The translations under genes were made by a program, and so were the position numbers. A stretch of DNA of 14,763 nt, from the NCBI RefSeq assembly GCF_022376445.1, contig NW_025955686.1:1-14763 (forward strand), written 5' to 3'. The stretch is from Fomitopsis serialis. Lineage: Eukaryota; Basidiomycota; Agaricomycetes; Polyporales; Fomitopsidaceae. A model generated the notes under the pieces. That model was not told where the DNA came from. It saw only the letters and a program-made list of their open reading frames with translations, and did not search any database. Each line of letters begins with the position of its first letter. Position 1 is the stretch's first letter. Below, piece after piece: positions 1-9,111 of this stretch.

Positions 1-130
1 GCGCCATGGCGCTGACGTGCGGGTCGACCGCCTTGCGCTTGTGGACGGGGACATACACGCCCGTCGGAGAGCCCGAGGGGCTGCGAGATGCGACGGGGGA
101 CGAGCGCGGGATGGCGATAGGGCTAGACAT
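1..130 (-). CDS. 5' fragment of an unrecognised protein, runs off left edge
   Basis: The minus strand has an ATG at 130-128 in good context (G at -3), followed by 43 open codons to the window edge. The start reads MSSPIAIPRSSPVASRSPSG, continuing with SPTGVYVPVHKRKAVDP. The N-terminus is Ser/Pro-rich and looks disordered, then becomes basic. A Gly-Val-Tyr-Val-Pro-x-His-Lys-Arg string like this feels like a conserved short motif of fungal RNA-associated proteins, but I cannot assign a family from it. No splice site is needed within the visible part. Most of the protein lies outside the window, so neither length nor function can be judged. The upstream region (131-774) would hold its promoter. 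Confidence 0.55.
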   Translation of the reverse strand, partial: MSSPIAIPRSSPVASRSPSGSPTGVYVPVHKRKAVDPHVSAMA

Positions 131-774
131 GACTGAATAGAGGTATTGTCGAGGGTGCAGATGTGCAACGGATATACACCGCGAGTGACGAGTCTATAAT
201 TATCTGCAGGGGACACCGACCGACGAGGTGCAATGCCGATACCGCCCACACCGACTCACCTCTTATACGCGACCGAAGGCGCCGTAGCAGCTGCGAGCTG
301 ACGTGGCCGACACGCAGTTCCTGCTTCGTACGCAGCCTCCCGAGCCACCCAATTATGGCGCAACCCGTCAGGTGGGACGCGGGTGGGCTCGGCCGCGAAG
401 GGGGGAGCATGACGCAGCGGGCGCGAGGAGGACGTGGAAGGCGCAGGACACGGAGGGCATGTTCTCGGACGTTCCACCAGCATCGGGCACCACCCAGCCA
501 CCGCCACCGTAGCCGAGGCTCACCGTACCTGGACCCCCGACTTGGTTGCTTACCTAATCGAAACCTCTTGCGGGATGACATTGACACGAATGTGACCCTG
601 TCATGGGCGAACGGGCAGCCGGAAAGAAACGCATATGCATGAGTGGGAAGTGCATTATTAGTGACACATTGCAATTAGGACGGTCGTGTAGGTAAGGACT
701 GCAGCACAGACACTGCATCAACTTTTGTGTGAGCAACCCAGCCGAGTTGCACGCAGTACGCAGAAGCAGCGCAT
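131..774. other. Intergenic: 3' side of MAM33 and promoter side of the left-edge gene
   Basis: No gene is supportable here. Open frames exist on both strands but encode Arg-rich, low-complexity shadows typical of GC-rich fungal DNA, and they lack splice-consistent continuation. The stretch should contain the MAM33 polyadenylation region (near 775) and the promoter of the left-edge gene (near 131). I see no convincing TATA box or tRNA. Confidence 0.6.
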
Positions 775-1870
775 CTATGCCTCGATGAACTTCTTGACGT
801 GCTGCAGCCAGCCGACATACTCCTACAGAAAAGCAAATGGCCATCAGCATCTGCCATACATACGCCATGACAGGACGTACCTTCTGCTCTTTGAACTCAG
901 AATACTCCGGGATGAACGTGGACAGCTCCTCGTCAATACCGCGCTCCCGCAGCCAGTGCTCGAACTCCTCCTGCACGGTGACATCGAGCGTGTCGAATTG
1001 TGGGCCGATGTACAGGCCGCGACGCTTCCAGTCCGCCTCCGCCGTCAGCTCCGTGCCGACAGCAGCGTCCGTATAGAAGGAGATGTTGTCGACCAGGAAC
1101 GCGCCCTCCTGGCAGAGCGCGTCGACGTTGACCGCACCGTCCGCACCCGCCTGTGACCAGCGGCATTAGAGAAGGGACAGCCCATGTCGGGTGACCTGGG
1201 TGCGCACCTTTGTGATGGAGATGGAGCAGCGAATGGGGTAGGAGTGGATGGGCTGCTCTTCTGGCGTCTGCTCACCCTCCTCACCCTGCTCGAACTCAGA
1301 TTCCTGCTCGTTCTGGATGTCCGCAATCGAGAACATCAGCCGGATGCTAGCAGGCAAGGCGTCAGCGCGCGCAAGCCAGCGGATCGCCACGCATGACGCA
1401 CGTCTCGTTACCAAACTTCCGCCTCAGCGCAACCTCGTCATTCCCGGCGGTGTCCTCGATCTACGTCGACAGGGATGAGACCCGGCGGGTGCATTGCGTA
1501 CGAAGATGACACGCACCTCCCAGACACCCTTCGCCTTGAACGCGCGCAAGAAATCAGGCTCGGCCTCGGCAGCGCTGTCCTTCTCGTACTGCAACTCCTC
1601 CCCGAGCTTCTGCGACAGCGCGACGTCAGCTGCCACAACGCACGCGTCAGCACCGCCACACCCCACGCCGTCAGCGCAAGCCCAGAACGACTCACCAGCA
1701 CCCTCGCCAAACCTGCGCGCAGACACCGAGAACGCCCTTGACGCAACCGGACCGGCACGAGCAGCGAAGACGGGGAGAGCGGCGCGCGACACAGCGCGCG
1801 CGGCGCCGTGCACAGCGAAGGCACGGCTGGAGGAGAGCGAGATGTGGCGGAGGGCACGGATGGCAGACAT
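775..1870 (-). CDS. MAM33: Mitochondrial acidic matrix protein, Mam33/p32 (C1QBP) homologue, six exons, 267 aa
   Basis: My exon model on the minus strand is 1870-1696, 1629-1517, 1460-1402, 1346-1208, 1150-881 and 822-775. The five introns are 66, 56, 55, 57 and 58 nt with GT...AG ends, and all phases close. Residues 1-58 form an Arg/Ala/Ser-rich presequence without acidic residues (RAFSVSARRF near its end), typical of matrix import. The mature part has the family blocks: DVALSQKLGEEL (60-71), IEDTAGNDEVALRRKFGNE (97-115), IRLMFSIADIQ, an acidic Glu-rich loop (about 127-147), and the C-terminal signature DEELSTFIPEYSEFKEQ joined to EYVGWLQHVKKF. Family members are doughnut-shaped acidic trimers in the mitochondrial matrix, linked to mitochondrial translation and oxidative phosphorylation. 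The length matches yeast Mam33 and human p32 (about 270-280 aa). The start ATG has A at -3. It appears complete and intact. Confidence 0.93.
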
Positions 1871-2383
1871 GGTGGTGGTGATGGGCTGGGAGGAGAACGT
1901 TTACGTGTGCGTCGAAAACTGGAGGTGCGCCGCGGCGAGAGCTGGCCCGGGAGAAACGGCGCTTGCCACGTGCGGTGTCCGGATTTGGGCGCGGTGTTTG
2001 CCAAGAGCCTTAGAAACAAACAAACGCTCTCTCAGAGTCTCTGTTCGTCCGTGTCTGGTGCCGTCTAGGCCAGCTATCGAAATGCTTCCGTTGGTCGAAT
2101 GACGGTACTTACATATGTAGTTTCTCATCCAATGCTAGTCAGATTATTAACCACGGAAACACGCCTCGACTGGACGAGAGCTCGATGACACGTAGCACTC
2201 AGGCTGCTGAGTTACGATAATCGAGTAAGAGCCGAAACCAGTGTCCAAAGCAAGACGAATGCAATATCGCAGCATATACAGTGCACTTCTGAGTAACGGC
2301 TGACACACAAAGGTATAGTATGATACATATCATAACGGATACAACGTAACAGTTGTTCGAGAGGACAAACGCCGACGCAAAGA
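1871..2383. other. Intergenic between MAM33 start and the membrane-protein stop
   Basis: This stretch holds the MAM33 5' UTR and promoter (right of 1870 on the minus strand) and the 3' region of the membrane-protein gene (left of 2384). From about 2100 it becomes clearly more AT-rich than the flanking coding DNA, which fits a 3' UTR and terminator region. Open frames here are short, with no recognisable protein. Confidence 0.55.
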
Positions 2384-3613
2384 TCATTGCTTGTATTCCC
2401 AGCGACGTCTGGTCAAGACGGCAGTCGCTCCAGCGATATGGAAGAGGGTCGTCCCAAGAAGCTGCCATTCCACCTTATCGGTCCATGCCAGGCTGGGATC
2501 AATCTGACCCATCTTCAGGTCTGTTGGCGTTACGGAATGAGTGCAACCATTCAGAACCCGAAGGCCAAACAACGGACGGATCGAACAGACACGGAGAATA
2601 TGGCGCATCGACCGCAAGCCTGAGGGTACTCACACTTTCGAATGACGCTCCCGATCCCAAGCAACACCGAAGACGTCAGCTGCAGCTTCGCCATCGTGTC
2701 CAGAAGCCAGTCGCTGCGCCCGGTCCTGCGCTGCCGAGCGAGCACGAGCGCTGCGACCCAGGAGAAGACATCCGTAGTGACGACGAAGGTCGTCACAGGC
2801 AGGAACAAAGGCGACTGAGATGGGCATGGCCTGGAGCCGAAGACCATCGGCACGACATAGAAGAAAGCGGGCAGGCTGGAGGCGGCGAGGCCCGCTAGGA
2901 TGCCCTGGGTCGCGATACTTGGAGCACCAGGAGGAATCAACGAGGTGCCCTAGAGTTGATGCGAACATATCATCATCACTCGATACACACACGCCAAGCA
3001 GCGAAGTCTTTGGACGCACCTGGTAGGCAGCTATGATCGGCGAAAGCGCGAGTCCTCCGCGGAGAAGCATGGCTCCGGAGACCCGGGCGTTCTCCCAGGT
3101 AGACGGCATATTCTGGTCGCTGGCGGGTATCTGCACAACGCTTGGTGTGTTCTGCTGGACGGTGCAGTAGAGGTCGTCGAGCGTAGAGGGCTGCAGCTGC
3201 CGCCTTGCCCACAGGTCGCTCCGACTGACGTCGACGGTGACCTTCCGGTGGCCCCCGACACCATCACGGTCCGAAGTACCCACGTACGTACTGCACGTCA
3301 GTCCCGTAATGTTCGCGACAGCTCCGAACCAGCGGGGATGCAATTGACACAATCCCTCTTACGAGCGAGCGTACACGCCGAAAGTTGATGGAATCGCAGC
3401 ATGAGTTGGCCGGTCGAAGCATACGCCGAGGTGCCAGATGGAGACTAGTAGCCAGCAGCCACAGATCGGATCGCTACCGGACTGGGCGCCTGCGCAGAAT
3501 TCAAGTGGGCAACTGCCGAGCATACATCGCCTGGCATTGATCGCGACCGCTGTGCCACACAATTTCACTGTCAATATCCTCCAGTCATGCAGTCCAGGGT
3601 CGTGGCCTGGCAT
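2384..3613 (-). CDS. Multi-pass membrane protein of unknown function, four exons, 324 aa
   Basis: My model on the minus strand is 3613-3363, 3290-3020, 2949-2634 and 2520-2384. The introns are 72 nt (GTAAGA, branch CTGAC, acceptor GTGCAG), 70 nt (GTGCGT...CTCTAG) and 113 nt (GTGAGT...AACAG), and all phases join. I do not recognise the family. Visible features are a Cys-rich hydrophobic stretch near residues 50-66, a polar section (about 68-154) that is probably a lumenal or extracellular loop, then hydrophobic segments near 155-172, 187-210, 221-244, 262-277 and 297-316. The C-terminus ends in a basic tail, RRRWEYKQ. This suggests five or six helices. The three downstream exons are well supported by frame closure. 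The first exon and start (ATG at 3613) are less certain, because the upstream coding signal is weak and another 5' exon could exist. A function cannot be inferred. Confidence 0.7.
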
Positions 3614-4511
3614 CACGTTCCTTAGACGTCATCCGCGAGAAGCATGCTAAGGTCATAGGACGTGGTAGGTTCCTTTACCATAAGCGGCTGCCCACCAGCT
3701 GCGTGAGGCAGAGGGACGGGAAGCACATGCAGCTGTCTATACTCATAGCCGTTATCATCCAGCCACATCGCCCTCGCGAAGTGCTATTTCTGCACAGGCT
3801 CCAGCGCGCGGCGGTCACAGTAGAAAATTTTCGTGGCGAACTACACCTGTATAGGCCTTATTATTGTCTGTTCCGTCCGGCGGTGGCGGCGGCACAGTCA
3901 GACATTGAATCCGCCGCCAGAGTGTCCTGAGGCCACATATCAGACACACAATCGACAGAACTGTGATTGGAGACAGACACTCTCATGAAAATTTTCGATA
4001 AATATCGACATCCATTCATCTGTTCAAGTACAGGCACATATTTAGTTTTACACGCATTCAAGAAGCACGACCAATCGACGAGCGAGATACCATAACGAGT
4101 TTGTAGCGAGAGCGAGGACCACGAGGCACGACTATCAGGACAGGAGATGGGTTCAATCTATGTAAGCTACATGGCATGGCCACCGGTGCCCGGGATCCTA
4201 CTGCGCACATTTGGCTCACCAAGAGGATCAACCACATGGAAGACCCTAATACTGGCTAAATGACACAACCAGGAGAATCCCTCAGGCAACGATGCCACAC
4301 CATGAGTGTCCATCTCTGAGAGTTCTCGTACAAAGCCGAGTAGATGAAGATAGAGAAAAACGGACACGACGGACAGAGATGACGATGATACTAGTACAGT
4401 CGACCCTGAGGGCCTATCGCGGGAAGAGCTGTCCGACTGCTTGTCAGGCTTGACGAAGAACACGCTGGCCGCGTGCTGCATGACGCGCGTGGGCATGTAC
4501 ATGACCCGCAA
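3614..4511. other. Intergenic: 3' region of the zinc-cluster gene and promoter of the membrane-protein gene
   Basis: No gene is supported. A frame right after the zinc-cluster stop (4511 downward, minus strand) is open for about 114 codons, but it changes to low-quality sequence and no clean splice joins it to the gene. The 10-nt palindrome GAAAATTTTC occurs twice (3823-3832, 3987-3996). The second copy runs into a small inverted repeat TCGATA-AA-TATCGA (3995-4008). The surroundings are AT-rich, as expected for a 3' UTR or promoter. Confidence 0.5.
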
Positions 4512-5691
4512 TTAGACGGCCACCATGGTTCTCGATGCGTCGCTCGCGTAGAGAGGAGCTGCATCGCCCTGGACAATACCCCGTGGGCCTTCGCCGTCCG
4601 CCTGCGGGTCCCCGGAATGCTTCGCCTTCTTGCCTCTTGCCCCGCCATCTTCACTGCTCTTCACGCGCGACCGCTTCTTGGTCTTGTTCGCGGCGTCGCC
4701 GTTCATCTCAGCAGGCGCGACAGTGGGAGTCTCCGGAGGCTTCGAGGTGGCAGATACAGCAGGCGGTGGCATCGTAGGAGGTGGGTACGGCATAGGCGGG
4801 GCGCCGGGATATGCTCCATACGGTGAGTAGACGGGATAGCCAGGATAGTATGGCGGATGAGGTACATGGCCGCCTTCGGGATGCGGCTGCCCATCGTGCG
4901 GAGGCGGGGCGTAGGGATGCGGCGGGTAGACGTAAGGATAGTAGCTCTCAGGGGGCACAGGCACAGAGTATGGCGAGGGCGGCGGGGCGGACGTTTCACC
5001 TTCATCGCGCACAGACTGGATGAGTACAAAGGTGAGCCTGTGGGATAGGGTATGGAAGGCATACCGTTCGAGGGCGATTCACCCGACTTCTCCTTGCGCT
5101 TGTACGGGCCACGCTTGACGCCCTTCTTGCGCTCCTTGCGGACGCCGTCGATGCAGCTGTCCGCAATGCCATACTTGACGCAACGCTCGCAGGGACGCGC
5201 CTCGTCGCAGCGTTTGCAGGCGGTCGCGCAGTTCGTGCACTATACGACCATGAGCGGTGATCGACACGCCACAAGTGGAAGATACGTACCGCCATCTTTA
5301 CTTGTTTACGCTTCTGCCGCACCGGGACCGGTGTGGGCTGCATCTGAGGCGGATATGGAGGAAAGCCTTCGAGGGAACGTCAGTAACTAGGTAGCCAGGC
5401 AAGCTGACTCATCACATCACCTTGTCCAGGCGGAGGGGCAGGATAGGCATAGACCATACCCGGAGGCGGGGGCGGGAGCGCCATGAAGTACGGAGGGGGC
5501 GGCGGGGCGCCGTTCGCAGCGTTGGGGTCGTGGCTGCCGTCGGGGACGGCGGCGTAGGTATAATAAGGGGGGTAGGGGACGGGCGGGGGATACTGGCCGC
5601 CGTACTGCTGGGGAGGATAGGAGACTATGGGATGTGGCTGAAGGTGCTCTGGGGCCCCGGGGTTGGAGGACTTCGCCGGCTCGCTCGCCAT
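4512..5691 (-). CDS. Zn2Cys6 zinc-cluster protein with Pro/Tyr-rich arms, probable transcription factor, four exons, 336 aa
   Basis: My model on the minus strand is 5691-5421, 5366-5290, 5239-5065 and 4999-4512. The introns are 54, 50 and 65 nt. Residues 117-145 give the GAL4-type cluster C-X2-C-X6-C-X5-C-X2-C-X8-C (starting CTNCATACKRCDEARPCERC), plus one extra Cys at 124. It is followed by the basic linker RKERKKGVKRGPYKRK (150-165). Such domains bind two zinc ions and contact DNA in fungal regulators. Unusually, the cluster is internal. Residues 1-115 and about 180-255 are rich in Pro, Tyr and Gly, and the C-terminus has NLS-like basic patches (NKTKKRSRVK near 279, GKKAKH near 298). The start ATG at 5691 has a good context (G at -3 and +4). 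The third intron's donor is ambiguous: GTGAAT, 18 nt upstream, also keeps frame and would remove six residues. Target genes are unknown. Confidence 0.82.
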
Positions 5692-7308
5692 GTCGGCGGG
5701 TGGTGCTGGCGAGGTGGGGGCTCGGCCGGCGGGGCGGGGGCGGGGGGCTGTTATTTTTCTGGGACTCTGCAGACATTGGGGCGGGCTGTTAGCACGAGTC
5801 TGCGGGCGAGGGAGAGGGCCCGAGGACCAGGAGCGGAGAACATGAGGAAGTTGCTCACTCCGACTCAAATCTCGTTCCCGATCTCGTCGCCGCTCAGAAC
5901 TCACCGACTCACTCCTCCCTCTCCGTTTCTGTTCCGTTTCAACTGCCTTCCGTCTCCGCAGCCCGTCGGTCCGTGCCCTCGTATGCTTGGATAGGCTGCA
6001 GTCCGGATTCTGGACGAGAGCGTGCTGAGCAATCCGACGTGCGCGAGGGTTTGATGGTCAAAGGCGCAAAGAAGGGTGCACGTGTCGCAGGCTGTGAGCC
6101 AAACTTTGTTCTCGCCACATCCGTGGGCGCTACTCGGGCGCGTCTCTCCTCGACGGCGGGCCCATGCTCGACGTCCGCGGCGGGCACGATGAAGGGGATC
6201 GCAGCGAGCGAGCCTGGGAAGCCAGCAACGTGTCGGCGCTGCGAACATCACCGGGGCGTCACGCTCATGTGGACCCACAACCACAACTCGCATTCTCCGC
6301 CTCAAGAGTCTGTGCTCCGCGGTGCACGGCCATTTAATCGTGGCACTCCCAGATCTTCTCAGTCAGTGTTGCACCTTCCATCATCTTTGTTCACATCTCT
6401 ATTCAAGACTTCGGCACCATTGCGCCAGGATCTGGCATTCAGTTGAATTTCCTCGGGCGAATGGCTGGGGCATGCCAGGCTGTCAGCGCTTCGAATCTGC
6501 GTCTTGAAGGGTCATATTTCTTGGCAATTCACACGTAAGGACCTCAATCCAAACGGGGACCCATTCCTGCCTTCTCAATGGCTTCCCATTCCTGACAATC
6601 TCGTTCGATGGACAGCTTCACGCCCTCGCGAGCATGTCTGAGTCGGAGCGTTGATGACTTACATGTGCCTACTTGCTACGGTCTAGGAACCCACTGGCAA
6701 CACTATAGAACCCAACGAATCCGCCTTGCACCGTAGCGATTCCTGCTTCAACGTTCTTTCATTCATAGTCGTGCTTTCAGTGCAACAATGATATAACTCG
6801 AGCGCAAGAAAATAATAACTCTATCTCTGCTATCATATCTCTATCTCGTATAAGAATTGAGGACAGGTCTACGGATGAACTTGGTATCAACAGACAGACT
6901 GAGGCCCCACATTTATATGGAGCTCTCCATCCACCTTACTAGTTTGTTTAGAACCGTCCTACTCTATGGCTTACGTCGGTACTAGTGGTCGCGGGCGCTT
7001 GGATCCCATGCGTTCCGTACCGATGCGATCTTATATTTACACTCAGACCAAGTCACCGCGCCGCCGTCACCCAAGCAGCTTGAACTCGTCTCCAACTCGT
7101 CTCTACTAGCCAGTGTTGAACAACCCCCATACAATGATCGCTCTCTACGCTATGATACACTATAATGACATGATCAGCTATAGAGCCAATAGCGCGCCGT
7201 GCTATCTACCGGCATACTATGTGCTCCCAGAAGGCATCCAGTGAGTGAGATACCTTGCTGTCACTACAGGCCGCTGACAGACGATAGTCATTCCACCGGC
7301 TCCTGCTT
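5692..7308. other. Long stretch with no recognisable gene
   Basis: This 1.6 kb lies between the zinc-cluster start and the end of the orphan gene. The first roughly 700 nt are GC-rich. They include a plus-strand pyrimidine-rich run (about 5856-5960), which is purine-rich in the zinc-cluster transcript orientation and belongs to its 5' UTR or promoter. From about 6500 the base composition falls toward AT-rich, with CT-rich runs (about 6815-6855), and no frame of quality is present on either strand. The open frames in 5900-6450 have no splice-consistent continuation and no family resemblance. Confidence 0.55.
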
Positions 7309-8384
7309 CTAAGGTATGTAAGTTATCGGCAGCGTCCCGTCATGTTCCCATAGGTCCAATCGATGGTATCTCATCCCAGCCAGTTCAGAACGCCCACAAA
7401 CAAGATATCCCCGTTTGACCAAGATATCGGCCACGGAGTCATTCCCAGGCAACAGTGCGACACGCAGAGTGATGCACTCCAGTGCAGGGGACTGACTGTA
7501 AGGCCCCTCGGCGACTGTCAGCTTGAAAGACTTGCGACCTTGGTGGGTGTTGTAGCCCTGCGTTCGTTGGTGAGGATAACGTGTGTACACTGTAGTGAGA
7601 CTCGTACGTCTAACCGCGCCCGATACCAGAAGGTGTACCATTTGCTCCCGGGATATGCGTCTTCAGGCTCCGCGATAACCGGAAGGCCGATATACACCGA
7701 CGTCTAGAGGCCATCAAGATCTGCGGTACCTCTGACGATCTACAGTACGCACCATACGTTCACTTCGCTGCTCGTAGGTCGCATCGGGGAGAGGTATGAT
7801 CATACCCTCAACCATGAACTCGCCCACCCACGGGACAACCTGCAGCCTCACGGGCTGTCCATCTGTGATCCGCTTGGCGAGCACGACGTACGTCCGCAGC
7901 AAGGCTCCGTTCTGCTCGTAAGTCCTTACAAATGCTGGCACTCTGTCCTTAATCGCAGCACTAACCACAGTCGTCGAGAGCAGCACCCGCTCTACAGTGG
8001 CGTCCATCCACTCGCTGAACCCCCCGAGGAAGCTAGGGTAGGGGTCGATGTGTCCCGGCATGACGATGCGCCAGTTGCACCTGAGCTGGCTCTCGGTGAA
8101 GTATCGAACGCGGACTCTGCAGGGATGTCCCACCTTGACACATGCTCGTCAGATCCAACGTATGTGGCACCAATACAGAGCTCGGAGATGGTACCCACGG
8201 ATATGGGTACGATGCGGTCTTCCAAGACTGTTGGGATGGCGTATTCCGGAGCGATGGATTCTAACTTGCTTAGCAGATCTAAATTGTCGATGTTCGCTCC
8301 CCATTCGAGGTTCCTGACCAAGTCTTTCGTCCAGTGCGGTGGCGTATGTACGCTGATGAGGCCAGGATCCGAGTTAGTGGCCAT
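7309..8384 (-). CDS. Orphan protein of unknown function, four exons, 303 aa (paralogue remnant at 13.4-14.1 kb)
   Basis: My model on the minus strand is 8384-8199, 8133-7753, 7703-7608 and 7557-7309. The introns are 65 nt (GTGGGT, branch CTGAC 13 nt before the AG), 49 nt (GTGCGT...CTCTAG) and 50 nt (GTACGA...CGCAG). Every junction is phase 0. The start ATG has G at -3 and +4. I do not recognise the family. The protein begins MATNSDPGLISVHTPPHW and has no obvious signal peptide or membrane helix. Blocks include GHPCRVRVRYFTES, LRLQVV-like VRLQVVPWVGEF, MIIPLPDATYEQ and GSKWYTFWYRARLD. The last exon carries LECITLRVALLPGNDSVADI. Real coding status is supported by the decayed copy near 13.4-14.1 kb, which keeps the same residues and two of the same splice positions. 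The mixed beta-strand-like pattern of short hydrophobic runs suggests a soluble globular protein. That is inference only. Confidence 0.72.
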
Positions 8385-9111
8385 AGCGAAGTAAAATCAA
8401 GGGGACAGTGCGACAGTCGTCGAGCAATGACGGCATATCGCTCTTTATACGTCTCGAAGAGAGCTTTGGCCGTTCCAATCACTATGAGACGCGTACCGCG
8501 TTTGTTGCACGAGTCTCGAGGCATACGCGTGCCCAGCTACTATAGTGTTCTCAGTGGGCTACATTGTTCTCCTTGTTCGGACCTGGCAACCGCCCGCTCT
8601 GCTGCAACTGTCAAAACCCATGCAAGCTTTTATCCGCCGGTCGACGACGGAAATGGAGGGTCAATGCATGCGTGCACTGTGTGCATCGGCGAGACAAACG
8701 CATTCCGAATTCGCATCTCTCGTAGTGGCGATAATGCCATCAGCGCCTATTTGCCTTGAGCAAACGCACCAGCGAGCCTCGTCTGCGCTGCCCAACATGT
8801 TGGATGCAATGTATCGGGGATGGTGTAGAAAAGGCCTACAATACAGCCAGAACAGTCTATGGATCGGCAACACGTCCTAAGTCCCTGTATACACCCACGC
8901 ACACGCCTGATACGTACGTACCAGGCGCAGCTTCTCAAGGCTAGAGGACACACCGCGCTTGTATGAGAATTCAACAATCAAGATCAGCAAAAAAAAAACA
9001 AATCAAGTCCGTCATATGGATTCACATGTATGCCGTTGAGAATTGTATGATGCAAGATTGAGCATGACGAGACAACAGCAGAGCAATTCAAGCAAAAGAA
9101 CGTAGCTCGGA
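8385..9111. other. Intergenic: promoter of the orphan gene and 3' region of the transporter
   Basis: No gene is supported. The left part would be the promoter of the 303-aa orphan. The right part (about 8945-9111) is AT-rich with an A9 run near 8990, which reads as a T-run in the transporter transcript and fits its 3' UTR. Open frames on the plus strand (8334-8880) have no recognisable product and no conserved splice pattern. Confidence 0.5.

Noticed and set aside
123..674. A 183-codon minus-strand frame and an overlapping 159-codon plus-strand frame
   Set aside because: Both are Arg/Pro/Ser-rich products of GC-rich DNA with no family resemblance, and the left-edge gene's start falls in a different frame.
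4167..4511. Minus-strand frame just after the zinc-cluster stop, reading MYMPTRVMQHAASVFFVKPD
   Set aside because: It looked like a possible last exon, but only a poor GTGGCC donor could join it and the later part is low quality. I kept the stop at 4512.
7992..8133. A frame shift inside the orphan gene, seen as two overlapping open frames
   Set aside because: A 65-nt intron (8198-8134) with GTGGGT donor, CTGAC branch site and AAG acceptor joins the frames in phase 0, so no mutation is needed.
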